A stretch of 64,000 nt of DNA from Pseudomonas cichorii. Its GTDB lineage: Bacteria > Pseudomonadota > Gammaproteobacteria > Pseudomonadales > Pseudomonadaceae. The notes below the pieces were generated by a model. That model made no database searches. It had not been told where the DNA came from and saw only the letters and a list, made by a program, of their open reading frames with translations. The stretch lies in contig NZ_CP074349.1 in NCBI RefSeq assembly GCF_018343775.1, positions 186,001-250,000 on the forward strand, in the 5' to 3' direction. Position 1 is the first letter of the stretch; every line of letters starts with the position of its first letter. Below, piece by piece: positions 1-8,880 of this stretch. Position numbers and translations under genes: made by a program.

Positions 1-1019
1 CGGTACAACTGGCCGGACGCATTACCGATGCGTTGTCCGAACCCTACTGGATCGACGGTGAAAGCCTGCTGCTGGGCTGCAGCCTTGGCATCACTCATTC
101 ACAGTCCGAAACCGGCGCCGACGCCTTGATGTGGCACGCCCATATCGCCATGCGTCAGGCCAAGAGCCTTCAGGGCTGCACTTTCCGCCTCTTCGATCAC
201 CGCATCAACCGCAACGCTCGCAGTCTTGCGGACCTTGAGGCCGAACTGCGCAAGGCCTTGCGTACTGACGAACTTGAGCTGCATTACCAGCCGCGCCTGT
301 GCCTGGAAAGTGGTGCGGTTGTGGGGCTGGAAGCATTGGTGCGCTGGCGCCACAGCGAGCGCGGGCTGTTACTGCCCAGCGAATTCGTGCCTCTGGCCGA
401 GCAGAGCGGCATGATCGTGCCGTTGGGTTACTGGGTCATCCATCGGGCCTTGCGGGATATGCAGGCTTTGCGCGACCGGGGTTTTGCGCCGCTGCACATG
501 GCGATCAACCTGTCGTTCCGGCAGTTTCAGGACAGCCAGCTTCTGCCGACCCTCAGCCGCCTGATCACCGAGCATAAAATCGATGCGCGCTGGCTGGAAT
601 TCGAGCTGACCGAAACGTCGGTCATGCGCAGCAGTGAGCAGGTGCGGCAGATCATGGAAGCGCTGCGCCGATTGGGTGTGCGTTTTTCCCTGGACGACTT
701 CGGCACCGGCTTTTCTTCCTTCATGCACCTTAACAGCCTGCCGATCGAACTGCTCAAGATCGACAAAAGCTTTGTCGGGGAAATGGAGCCGCGTGAGGAA
801 AATCGCAAGCTTGTCCACGCAATGATCAACCTGGCCCATAACCTGAGCCTGGAAGTGGTGGCCGAAGGCGTGGAAACCCCTGAGCAACTGGCGCTGCTGC
901 GCAGCTTTGGTTGCAATCAGGTGCAGGGTTACCTCATCAGCCGACCGTTGCCGATGGCTGAGCTGGTTGACTATCTGGAGCGGCCGACAGGCGCGCACCC
1001 CTCTGCGAATAAGGTGTAA
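1..1019 (+). CDS. GGDEF-EAL cyclic-di-GMP protein, C-terminal part (5' end outside window)
   Basis: The reading frame is open from the first bases of the window, so the start lies outside. The first ~50 residues look like the last strand and helix of a GGDEF domain; the GGDEF motif itself is not visible. A complete EAL domain follows, with the motifs LEALVRW, ELTET, DDFGTGFSS, KIDKSFV and AEGVET in the expected order. These supply the metal-binding and catalytic acids of cyclic-di-GMP phosphodiesterases, so hydrolysis activity is likely. Any sensory N-terminus cannot be judged. It converges with the MATE gene, leaving about 20 nt between the stops. Confidence 0.9.
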   Translation, partial: VQLAGRITDALSEPYWIDGESLLLGCSLGITHSQSETGADALMWHAHIAMRQAKSLQGCTFRLFDHRINRNARSLADLEAELRKALRTDELELHYQPRLCLESGAVVGLEALVRWRHSERGLLLPSEFVPLAEQSGMIVPLGYWVIHRALRDMQALRDRGFAPLHMAINLSFRQFQDSQLLPTLSRLITEHKIDARWLEFELTETSVMRSSEQVRQIMEALRRLGVRFSLDDFGTGFSSFMHLNSLPIELLKIDKSFVGEMEPREENRKLVHAMINLAHNLSLEVVAEGVETPEQLALLRSFGCNQVQGYLISRPLPMAELVDYLERPTGAHPSANKV

Positions 1020-1040
1020 AGCCCGCCCTATTCGCTTACA

Positions 1041-2441
1041 TCAGGGATGAATGGCACCCAGATTGTCTTGCGGCTCCTGCCTGGACTTCACTTTTATCAA
1101 CCGCGCGGTCTTCTTCTCGAAGGCATAGGTCAGCGCCACCGCCGAACATAGCAGGCCCAGCGCCAGTCCCCACCAGACACCCTCTGCGCCCAGATCGGTC
1201 GAAAAGGCCAGCAGCCATGCCGCAGGTGCTGCCACCAGCCAGTAGCAGACCAGCCCGATCAGAAAGGTGGTCTTGGCGTCCTTGAGGCCGCGAATGGCAC
1301 CCATGGCGATGGTCTGCATGCCGTCCAACAGCTCGAACCACGCCGCAATGGCCAGCAGCTTGACCGCCAGGATCACGATCTCGGTGAATGCCGGGTCATC
1401 GAGGTCAAGGAACAGGCCGATGACCTGATGAGGCGCGAGCCAGAACAACAGGCCGAACATCAGCATCACGGCCCCGCCAAACGAAATGCCCAGCCGCCCG
1501 GCAGTGCGAGCCATCAATACATTACCCGCACCGTAATGCTGACCGATGCGCATGGTGACGGCGTAGGAAATCCCGACCGGAATCATGAACGCCATGGACA
1601 CGGTCTGTACGGCGATCTGATGCGCAGCCATCTGCGTACTGCCCATGGCTCCCATGCAAAACGCCGCAAAAGTGAACAGGCCAACTTCCACGGCGTAGGT
1701 TCCGCCAATTGGCAGGCCAAGGTTCCAGAGTTCCTTAAGGTGGCTGCGGGACAACTGCCACAGTCCTTTGCGAATCGGATAGGCCGCATAAGCAGGATGG
1801 CGGCGGATATGCAGGGCCAGCGCCAGTGCCATGCAATTGGTCACTATTGCCGTGATCAGCCCGATGCCCATCAGGCCCAGATTCGGCAGACCGAACCAGC
1901 CATGGATCATCATGTAATTGAGCGCGAAGTTGGCCCCGGCTCCGGCCAGGCTGATGGTCATTACCGGGCCAGCACGTCCAAGGGCACTGGTGAAGCCGCG
2001 CAAGGCCATGAAAGTGAGCAGGCCGGGAAGCGCCAGCGGCAGGGTGGTCAGGAACTGAGTGGCCATATGGACGTTGACTTCGGTCTGGCCAAACCTGAGC
2101 AAAACCGGCTCAAGGTTCCACAACAGCAGCGCAGCCACCAGCGCCATACCCCATGCCAGCCATAGACCGGCCTGGGTCAGCCGGGTCGCACCCTCTGCAT
2201 CGTTTGCGCCGTGACGAATCGAAACCAGCGTGCCGACTGCCGCCATCACGCCTACGCAGAAAAACGAAACAAAACTGTAGGTAGCAGCGCCCAGACCGCC
2301 GCCTGCCAGGGCTTCAGGCCCGATCTTGCCCATCATCACGGTATCGGTGAACACCATCAGCATATGCGCCATCTGCGATGCGATCAAAGGCCCGGCCAGG
2401 CGCAGGATGATCCAGAGTTCTTTGAGGGCGGGCTGTTGCAT
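1041..2441 (-). CDS. MATE-family multidrug efflux transporter (NorM-like)
   Basis: A 466-residue, very hydrophobic protein with about 12 membrane segments and the MatE architecture of two six-helix halves. Family members export cationic drugs and dyes across the inner membrane using a Na+ or H+ gradient. The N-terminal stretch RLAGPLIASQMAHM and later FTDTVMMGK are typical of NorM/PmpM-type proteins. It is divergent from the LysR-type gene at 2597, which may control it; that link is inferred from position only. The substrate cannot be read from the sequence. Confidence 0.9.
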   Translation of the reverse strand: MQQPALKELWIILRLAGPLIASQMAHMLMVFTDTVMMGKIGPEALAGGGLGAATYSFVSFFCVGVMAAVGTLVSIRHGANDAEGATRLTQAGLWLAWGMALVAALLLWNLEPVLLRFGQTEVNVHMATQFLTTLPLALPGLLTFMALRGFTSALGRAGPVMTISLAGAGANFALNYMMIHGWFGLPNLGLMGIGLITAIVTNCMALALALHIRRHPAYAAYPIRKGLWQLSRSHLKELWNLGLPIGGTYAVEVGLFTFAAFCMGAMGSTQMAAHQIAVQTVSMAFMIPVGISYAVTMRIGQHYGAGNVLMARTAGRLGISFGGAVMLMFGLLFWLAPHQVIGLFLDLDDPAFTEIVILAVKLLAIAAWFELLDGMQTIAMGAIRGLKDAKTTFLIGLVCYWLVAAPAAWLLAFSTDLGAEGVWWGLALGLLCSAVALTYAFEKKTARLIKVKSRQEPQDNLGAIHP

Positions 2442-2596
2442 GATGGCGAGGCTCTACTTCAGGTGTACTGATGGGCTGCACATTCTCGGCATTCAAGTGC
2501 TCAAGCACAAAGCGATAAATCCGATCATCAGCATGATTAAAACTCATGTCAGTGTATTTGGCGTACAGTGGCGCATTATTGTGTGGATATATTCAT

Positions 2597-3517
2597 ATGC
2601 CTCGTAGTCTTCCGCCTTTATATGCATTGCGCGCTTTTGAAGCGGCCGCTCGGCATACCTCGTTCACGCGAGCGGGGGAAGAACTGTCGATTACCCAAAG
2701 TGCTGTCAGTCGTCATATTCATACGCTCGAAGAGTACTTTTCCTGCCGACTGTTTCAGCGTAATGGCCGCAACTTGCAGCTCACTGAAGCCGCTCGTGCC
2801 TTATTGCCCGGAGTCAGAGACGGTTTTCAGGCGCTTGAGCGTGCCTGCAGCACGTTACAGACTGAAGAAGGCATATTGCGCATGAAGGCGCCTTCGACCC
2901 TGACCATGCGCTGGCTGCTGGCACGGCTCAGTCGTTTTCGTCATCTCCAGGTAGGCAACGAAGTCCAGTTGACCAGCGCCTGGATGGATATCGACGCCGT
3001 GGACTTCTCCCAGGAGCCCTTCGATTGTGCAGTCCTCCTGAGTCGTGGACATTTTCCGCCGGACTGGGAGGCGACCCTGTTGTTTCCGGAGTTTCTGATC
3101 CCGGTCGGTGCCCCTGCCTTTCTGCAGGATCCGCCCTGGGATGTCGAACGGCTGGCCAGTATCGAGCTGCTGCACCCGACACCGGATCGGCGTGACTGGC
3201 GCACCTGGCTGAACCGCATGGGGCTGGCGGACAAGGTTTCGCTCAAGGGCGGTCAGGTTTTCGACACCCTGGAACTGGGCATGATCGCGGCTGCCCGAGG
3301 TTACGGGCTGTCGATGGGCGATTTATTGATGGTTGCTGAAGATGTGGCACAAGGTCGTTTGAGCCTGCCCTGGCGTACGGCAGTATTCAGTGGCGAGAAC
3401 TATTATCTGGTCTGGCCAAAGACGAGACCCGGTCTAGAGCGGTTACGGCGATTAAGTGACTTTCTGCAGAGCGAGGTTCAGGCGATGGAGTTGCCGAAAG
3501 TCGAAATACTTAGATAG
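2597..3517 (+). CDS. LysR-family transcriptional regulator (GcvA-like)
   Basis: A 306-residue protein. Residues ~5-65 form the LysR winged helix-turn-helix (LRAFEAAARHTSFTRAGEEL, then TQSAVSRHI), followed by a LysR substrate-binding domain. The start MPRSLPPLYALRAF is typical of the GcvA/AmpR branch; an upstream in-frame start at 2546 was not used because it would add an unconserved leader. It is divergent from the MATE exporter with ~155 nt between the starts, the usual arrangement for a LysR regulator and its target. The effector is unknown. Confidence 0.88.
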   Translation: MPRSLPPLYALRAFEAAARHTSFTRAGEELSITQSAVSRHIHTLEEYFSCRLFQRNGRNLQLTEAARALLPGVRDGFQALERACSTLQTEEGILRMKAPSTLTMRWLLARLSRFRHLQVGNEVQLTSAWMDIDAVDFSQEPFDCAVLLSRGHFPPDWEATLLFPEFLIPVGAPAFLQDPPWDVERLASIELLHPTPDRRDWRTWLNRMGLADKVSLKGGQVFDTLELGMIAAARGYGLSMGDLLMVAEDVAQGRLSLPWRTAVFSGENYYLVWPKTRPGLERLRRLSDFLQSEVQAMELPKVEILR

Positions 3518-3568
3518 TGGGGCGGTTGGGCGATTTGCCATCTGTTTGCTAATATCCGTAAGGCTGAC

Positions 3569-3595
3569 TCAAGTATTTCACTTCTGAGCCGAAGT
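3569..3595 (+). promoter_or_regulatory. Candidate FliA (sigma-28) promoter of the chemoreceptor gene
   Basis: TCAAGTAT, an 11-nt spacer, then GCCGAAGT. The FliA consensus is TAAAGTTT-N11-GCCGATAA, so 6/8 and 5/8 positions match with exact spacing. It lies ~110 nt before the MCP start. Chemoreceptor genes are commonly FliA-dependent, which supports the call, but the -10 half is imperfect. Confidence 0.4.
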
Positions 3596-3706
3596 CATTC
3601 ATGAAAGGCCGTTTGTCCAAAACGGTTCAATCTCAAATCCTATTAGAATTTTGCTGGATGGTCGGCCAGGGAGTTGGCGAACCCGATAATTCAGCCTGGA
3701 GCCTTT

Positions 3707-5683
3707 ATGTCCAAGCCCCGTGCCCGGATTGCTTCGCAACTCGGTATTGCTTTGGCTGTGATCCTTGCGGTGGTGATAAGCGGCAGCACTCTTTTCGCTT
3801 TGCGATCTCTGGACGCTGCCAACCTTGTCATCCGTGAAGAACACATGTCCAGTGAGGCTCGCCTGCTCGCTGACCAGCTCAACACTTTTCACAGCACCTT
3901 GCGTGACAGCACGCAGCGTCTGAGCGGGCTGTTTGAAAAGCGTTTTTCTGGCGGCCTGAGCCTGCAGACCGACAAGCCAGTTACCGTGGCCGGGACCCAG
4001 ACTCCGGGTTTGTACCTGGGGGATACGCCCCTGAACAACGACTTTACCGAGGTCGACGAATTTCGTCGTCTGACGGCAGGTGTCGCCACCATTTTCGTGC
4101 GCAGCGGCGATGACTTCATCCGTATCAGCACGTCCCTGAGCAAACAGGACGGCACTCGCGCCATCGGCACCGTGCTCGATCGCAAAGGCCCGGCCTATGA
4201 GCGCCTGATGGCCGGTCAGGGGTATGTGGGCAAGGCGGTATTGTTCGAACGTTACTACATGACTCAGTACAGCCCGGTTCGTGACAGCAGCGGCAAGATC
4301 ATTGCTGCCCTGTTCGTCGGTTTCGATTACACCGACGCGCAGAACGCCCAGTTCGAGAACCTCAGAAACTTCCGTATCGGCAAGACCGGTTCGCTGGCAT
4401 TGCTGGACGAGCAAAGCCGTTGGTTGGTCGCACCAGCCGGTGCCAAATCGCCTGATGACGCAGCCAAGTCTGTAGCTGAAGCGGTCAAGCAGCCTGGCAA
4501 AGGTCTGTTCTGGCACGATGGCGTGCAGGACTTTTATAGCGTGGGTCAGCCATTCAGCGGTGGCCCATGGACTGTATTGGCCAGCATGCCGGGTGACGAG
4601 ATCAGCGAAGTCACCTGGAGCGTAGGCACCAAACTGGCCATTGGCAGCCTGCTGGCGATGTTGATTTCCGTGGGCGGCGCCATCTGGTTGCTGCGCACTA
4701 AATTGCGTCCATTGTCCGAGCTGGTGCGTCAGGCCGATGCCTTGGGCTCCGGCGACCTGAGCGTCCGCTTGCAGGTTTCCAGCCACGACGAGATCGGGCA
4801 ACTGGCAGGCAGCTTCAACAAGATGAGCGAAGCCCTGTCGAACATGGTTTCCCATATCCGTACCGCAGCCCAGGAAGTGAGCACCCGTGCCCACGCATTG
4901 TCCGGCCTGTCGGGTGGCGCTTATGAAGGCATGGAGCAGCAGTCCGGCGAAATCACCAGCATGGCGGGCGCGGTCGAAGAGTTCAGCGCGACCTCTCTGA
5001 ACATCGCTGACAACATGAAGAACACCGAGCGTCTGGCGCAGGAAAACGCGCAGCAGACCCGTATCGGTCGTACCTCCATGGATGAAGCCTCTTCTGCGCT
5101 GCAACAGATCGCAACCTCGCTGAACAGCACCGCCACCGTGATCGACACCCTGGGCCAGCGTTCCCAGGAAATCGGCAGCATCGTCGGCGTGATTACCTCG
5201 ATTGCCGACCAGACCAACCTGCTGGCACTCAACGCAGCCATCGAAGCGGCCCGCGCCGGTGAACAAGGCCGCGGCTTTGCCGTGGTAGCCGATGAGGTTC
5301 GCAGCCTGGCTTCGCGTACCCGTCAGGCCACTGACGAAATCTCCGGCATGATCGCCAGCATCCAGCAAGAAACCGGCAATGCCATCAGCACCATGCAGCA
5401 GGGCAACGTCCTGATGCAGGACGGCTTGTCGCGTAACGCCAAGGTTGCGGCTGCACTGGCTCAGATCGACGAACAAAGCCGCTCCGCCGGTCACCAGTTC
5501 GCCGCGATCACCACGGCCACGCAAGAGCAAAGCAGCACCGCCACCATGCTGAGCAGCAACCTGCAAAGCATCGCCATGGCCAACAGCGAACAACGCGAAG
5601 TGGTGTCCAACCTGGCAATCACCGCAGAAGAACTCAACTCCCTGGCGTCTGAATTGCGCCAAGAGGTTGATCGCTTCCGTTGA
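3707..5683 (+). CDS. Methyl-accepting chemotaxis protein with periplasmic Cache-type sensor
   Basis: A 658-residue chemoreceptor. TM1 is near residues 8-30, followed by a periplasmic region of ~280 residues resembling the Cache_3-Cache_2 type ([19 protein letters not shown] and [10 protein letters not shown]). TM2 is near 312-335, then a HAMP domain, then the cytoplasmic signalling domain with its hairpin tip motif ([19 protein letters not shown], then [15 protein letters not shown]). It should signal to CheA/CheW. The start at 3707 was chosen over an upstream in-frame codon because GGAG sits 5 nt before it and the basic residues then lead directly into TM1. The ligand is unknown. Confidence 0.92.
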   Translation: MSKPRARIASQLGIALAVILAVVISGSTLFALRSLDAANLVIREEHMSSEARLLADQLNTFHSTLRDSTQRLSGLFEKRFSGGLSLQTDKPVTVAGTQTPGLYLGDTPLNNDFTEVDEFRRLTAGVATIFVRSGDDFIRISTSLSKQDGTRAIGTVLDRKGPAYERLMAGQGYVGKAVLFERYYMTQYSPVRDSSGKIIAALFVGFDYTDAQNAQFENLRNFRIGKTGSLALLDEQSRWLVAPAGAKSPDDAAKSVAEAVKQPGKGLFWHDGVQDFYSVGQPFSGGPWTVLASMPGDEISEVTWSVGTKLAIGSLLAMLISVGGAIWLLRTKLRPLSELVRQADALGSGDLSVRLQVSSHDEIGQLAGSFNKMSEALSNMVSHIRTAAQEVSTRAHALSGLSGGAYEGMEQQSGEITSMAGAVEEFSATSLNIADNMKNTERLAQENAQQTRIGRTSMDEASSALQQIATSLNSTATVIDTLGQRSQEIGSIVGVITSIADQTNLLALNAAIEAARAGEQGRGFAVVADEVRSLASRTRQATDEISGMIASIQQETGNAISTMQQGNVLMQDGLSRNAKVAAALAQIDEQSRSAGHQFAAITTATQEQSSTATMLSSNLQSIAMANSEQREVVSNLAITAEELNSLASELRQEVDRFR

Positions 5684-5691
5684 TCTGTTTT

Positions 5692-5734
5692 TCGCGAATG
5701 AATTCGCTCCTACGCGGGGTGGATTCATTCGCGA
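5692..5734. repeat. REP-like palindrome
   Basis: Inverted arms TCGCGAATGAATTCGCTCC and GGATTCATTCGCGA flank a short GC-rich centre just after the MCP gene. The same arm recurs at 14723, 45701, 51454 and 63740 in this window. Confidence 0.8.
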
Positions 5735-5740
5735 ACGGCT

Positions 5741-6114
5741 TCACGCCAATAACCGTCTCCACCACGGCATCGTCTTCCCGACACCCTGACGTGACTGCTC
5801 CAGCAGAATCTCAGGCATATCCCGCAAGCGTGTCCATGGTTCGCTCTGCCAGTTCAGTAAACTCATCGACACAAGGCATACGCCCCCGACTCGCAGACCA
5901 TCAACGTTTCCTGCATATCGTCATAGCGTCTAAGCCACAGCGTCTTGCGCTGGTCCGGCGCGAGCTTGCGAGTTCGGCACTCATCCAGAAATATCCCCAT
6001 CAAATGACCGAGGTCACGGGCGCAGAACCCTGTCTTGTCTTGCAGATGGATGGCGTGCAGATGGGTTTTGTGGCGGATGAAGAGGGTGGGGATGTGGGGT
6101 GGATTTATAGACAT
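5741..6114 (-). pseudogene. Degraded BRO-N/prophage antirepressor-like gene
   Basis: From the ATG at 6114 the frame reads MSINPPHIPTLFIRHKTHLH, then FCARDLGHLMGIFLDECRT and LMVCESGAYAL, the pattern of the BRO family N-terminal domain in Pseudomonas proteins. The frame stops at 5863. In another frame the DNA continues with LLNWQSEPWTRLRDMPEILL and PWWRRLLA up to 5741, resembling the C-terminus of the same type of protein. The central helix-rich part (usually a VHHY...LRQWLTHEVVP-like stretch) is missing. I infer an internal deletion plus frameshift. The family call rests on recalled motifs. Confidence 0.6.
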
Positions 6115-6246
6115 ATTCAAGAGCGCTTCTCCTGATGAGGAGTTGCCGCTTTCGTCGCCAAACGATAAGGGTGGCGTTGGCGAACCGGCAAGGAGCGACC
6201 GGCAGACCCGCAGGTCTCCTGCACACAACTGCCATAGAAACCGATC

Positions 6247-7740
6247 TCAATTACTCGCAGGCCGATACTGCAACGCTTCGGCCAGATGGCGACGATCAAT
6301 CGCATCCTCCTGCTCCAGATCCGCCAGGGTTCTTGCCACTTTCAGCAACCGGTGCGCGGCCCGCAACGACAGGGCCAATCGCTCGCAGGCCGTTTCCAGC
6401 CAGGTTTCATCCGCCGCCGACAACGCACAATGCTCACGCAACCCCGGCAAATCGAGGAAGGCATTGGCGCAGCCTTGGCGTCTTTGCTGGCGATCACGGG
6501 CTTTTGCGACCAACGCGGCGGCGCTGGCGGTGTCGTCGCCGGTTTGCGGTGCCGGGTTGAGGGCAGTGGCTTCGCGAGCGACAGTCAGGTGCAGATCGAT
6601 CCGGTCCAGCAACGGCCCGGACAGCTTGTTGCGATAACGCTGGATCTGCTCGGTCGAACAACGGCACCGCCCGGTGGGCTCACCCATATAACCGCACGGG
6701 CAAGGGTTCATGGCTGCGACCAGTTGAAAGCGCGCCGGGAACCGCACCCGATCCCGCGCCCGGGAAATCACGATATGGCCAGACTCCAGCGGCTCGCGCA
6801 AAACCTCCAGAACGCGACGATCGAACTCGGGTAATTCATCTAAAAATAAAATGCCGTGATGAGCCAATGTTATCTCGCCAGGTTGAGGGCGACTGCCACC
6901 GCCCACCAATGCCGGCCCCGAAGCAGAGTGATGAGGTTGACGGAAAGGTCGTTGCGGCCAACTGCTCAGCGGCACCTGACTGGCCACCGACTGAATCGCC
7001 GCCACCTCCAGCGCTTCGTACTCATCCAGCGGCGGCAACAACCCCGGCAAGCGACTGGCCAGCAAGGTTTTGCCCGTGCCCGGCGGGCCGCTGAAAAGCA
7101 GGTTATGCGCACCGGCCGCTGCAACCACCAAGGCGCGCTTGGCGGCGGTCTGGCCCTGAACTTCGCTCAAATCCGGGTAAGGCTTGGGCTGATGCAAAAG
7201 CCCGCTGCTCTGATAAGGCTGGATAGGCGTGCGCCCATTGAAATGTGCGACCAGCTCCAGCAAATGACTCACCGCAATGACCCGCAACCCCGAAGCCAGG
7301 CATGCTTCTTCGGCATTGGCCGCCGGCACGATCAGCGTACGTTCTGCCGCCCGCGCCGCCAGCGCAGCAGGCAACACCCCCTGAACCGGCCGAATCGCCC
7401 CCGACAATGCCAGCTCGCCCAGACATTCCACATCCTGTAACGCCAATAACGGCAACTGCCCACTGGCCCCCAGCAAACCCAGCGCAATGGCCAGATCAAA
7501 ACGGCCACCATCCTTCGGCAAATCCGCCGGAGCCAGATTGAGCGTGATCCGCCGCGCCGGGAAATCCAGCCCCGAATTGAGAATGGCGCTACGCACCCGA
7601 TCCTTGCTTTCCTTGACCGCACCTTCCGGCAAACCGACCAGCGTCAGGGTCGGCAGGCCGTTGGCCAGATGGGCTTCGACAGTAACGGCAGGTGCTTCCA
7701 CACCCACCTGGGCGCGGCTGTGGACGATGGCGAGAGACAT
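6247..7740 (-). CDS. comM: ComM/YifB-family Mg-chelatase-like AAA+ ATPase
   Basis: A 497-residue protein. It has an N-terminal Lon-like ChlI domain (MSLAIVHSRAQVGVEAPAV), a central AAA+ domain with Walker A GPPGTGKTLLASRL near residue 220, Walker B ILFLDELPEF, and a C-terminal Mg-chelatase helical domain with a Cys motif (NPCPCGYMGEPTGRCRC). ComM is a hexameric helicase that promotes branch migration during natural transformation in other gamma-proteobacteria. The start at 7740 gives the family N-terminus; the upstream extension is low-complexity. In related genomes ubiK lies next door; here about 3.4 kb separates them. Confidence 0.95.
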   Translation of the reverse strand: MSLAIVHSRAQVGVEAPAVTVEAHLANGLPTLTLVGLPEGAVKESKDRVRSAILNSGLDFPARRITLNLAPADLPKDGGRFDLAIALGLLGASGQLPLLALQDVECLGELALSGAIRPVQGVLPAALAARAAERTLIVPAANAEEACLASGLRVIAVSHLLELVAHFNGRTPIQPYQSSGLLHQPKPYPDLSEVQGQTAAKRALVVAAAGAHNLLFSGPPGTGKTLLASRLPGLLPPLDEYEALEVAAIQSVASQVPLSSWPQRPFRQPHHSASGPALVGGGSRPQPGEITLAHHGILFLDELPEFDRRVLEVLREPLESGHIVISRARDRVRFPARFQLVAAMNPCPCGYMGEPTGRCRCSTEQIQRYRNKLSGPLLDRIDLHLTVAREATALNPAPQTGDDTASAAALVAKARDRQQRRQGCANAFLDLPGLREHCALSAADETWLETACERLALSLRAAHRLLKVARTLADLEQEDAIDRRHLAEALQYRPASN

Positions 7741-7879
7741 GATCTTCCTTGATAACGAGAGCCGCTTCCTGCGGTGTTGGGAAGGATAGATGGGGTTTGG
7801 GGTGGGGTTGAGGGGGAAGTTGTACTGGTTGTGTCGGGGGCCAGATTGCTGGGCCGTATAAGACAAGATGCTGAGAAAC

Positions 7880-7903
7880 AAGAAAGGCCCTTAGGGCCTT
7901 CTT
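7880..7903 (-). terminator. Rho-independent terminator after the 7917 gene
   Basis: Read on the minus strand, AAGAAGGCCC, TAA, GGGCCTTTCTT forms a 9-10 bp stem with a one-base bulge, placed 14 nt after the stop codon of the gene ending at 7917. Confidence 0.65.
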
Positions 7904-7916
7904 GACTGCGCTGAAG

Positions 7917-8615
7917 TCATTTGAGCGAGCGAGTGTCTGCATCTTTTGCAGGAGGGGGTTGAGGTGTCAGCAATGGAGCTGTCGATGTTGGTGCTTGGTT
8001 CGTAGCAACGATTGGAGGCGATGGCGCCTCGTTTGACTTGTGGTAGCCCATGCCAGCGTATACCGCTGCGATAATGCAGGCGATCAGCGAAAAAATCGTA
8101 GCGGCTTGGCCCATAGTGACGCGGTTCATCCGGGTCAGGGCTTTGAGCAGATCATCCCGATTCAGATCAAGCACCTCCTGGGCTGCTCTAAGCTCTTCGA
8201 GATACTCGGAGCATTGCTCATAGTAAGCCCCTCGTTCCTCTGGCTCGCGCGGCGTCAGAATAAGCTTCTTGGCTGCAATGACTTTCTTCTGAATCTCCGG
8301 ATACTCTGGAATGATTTCGCGGATGATCAGTAGGCGAAAATCAATCTGGAACTGAGCAATAATCTCGAGCTGGTGAGTGATTCCAGCTTCGACAGCATCA
8401 TAGATAGCGCGCTTGCAGTGATTCTCAGCCTTGCTCAGTTGCTCAACTGCGTCGTTGCCATCAGCCAGGAACTGAGCCATATGGAAGCCCGCATAGCGAA
8501 GCTCGTTGATGGCAGGAATTGAGAGTTCTTGGTTGAGATTTTCAACCAGCTTGATCTTCTTTTCGGCCAGACGGAACAGGCTCACGAGCTCATTGGCTTG
8601 CGTGCGCGGGTCCAT
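7917..8615 (-). CDS. Unrecognised helical protein with one C-terminal membrane segment
   Basis: A 232-residue protein of no family I can name. Residues ~1-160 are charged and predicted helical (for example INELRYAGFHMAQFLAD, NHCKRAIYDAVEAG, YYEQCSEYLEELRAAQ). A single membrane span follows near 166-187 (ATIFSLIACIIAAVYAGMGY), then a Pro/Thr-rich tail, so it is probably a tail-anchored or bitopic protein with a cytoplasmic helical domain. The ATG at 8615 has GGAG abutting it and AGG at -9 to -7. A longer in-frame start at 8702 would overlap the upstream small gene and is possible. It lies in the accessory insert between ubiK and comM. Confidence 0.6.
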   Translation of the reverse strand: MDPRTQANELVSLFRLAEKKIKLVENLNQELSIPAINELRYAGFHMAQFLADGNDAVEQLSKAENHCKRAIYDAVEAGITHQLEIIAQFQIDFRLLIIREIIPEYPEIQKKVIAAKKLILTPREPEERGAYYEQCSEYLEELRAAQEVLDLNRDDLLKALTRMNRVTMGQAATIFSLIACIIAAVYAGMGYHKSNEAPSPPIVATNQAPTSTAPLLTPQPPPAKDADTRSLK

Positions 8616-8661
8616 CTCCTGCCTGTCAGGGAGAGTCAGAATAGTCACGGGAAAGGTGATC

Positions 8662-8880
8662 TCAGAACGCGTGTTGAGCGAGCTTCTGCTTGCGTGCTTC
8701 AAGCTGTTCCGAGGTCATGTAGCGACCACGTTGCAGATTAACATTGCCACGTGCGTACGAGCGCACCACGTTGCGAGCAACGCTGCTGGCCGCTTCCTTG
8801 GAGGAATAAACGGGGATTTTGACCCTGGTGGGGAAGAGTGCTCTGAAGAGCTTTCGGAACCACATTCTATGATCCTTCAT
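8662..8880 (-). CDS. Small basic protein of unknown function (72 aa)
   Basis: Begins at an ATG 6 nt after AGGTGAG, a good ribosome-binding site. The product is basic, with an N-terminal MWFRKLFRALFPTRV that could be an amphipathic helix, then SSKEAASSVARNVVRSYARG and a charged tail (TSEQLEARKQKL). I do not recognise a family with confidence. It is followed 47 nt later by the 7917-8615 gene on the same strand, so they are probably co-transcribed. No Cys, signal peptide or clear membrane span is present. Confidence 0.6.
   Translation of the reverse strand: MKDHRMWFRKLFRALFPTRVKIPVYSSKEAASSVARNVVRSYARGNVNLQRGRYMTSEQLEARKQKLAQHAF

Noticed and set aside
3599..5728. Long open frame (709 codons) antisense to the chemoreceptor gene
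   Set aside because: It mirrors the high-GC third positions of the MCP; no family motifs, no ribosome-binding site.
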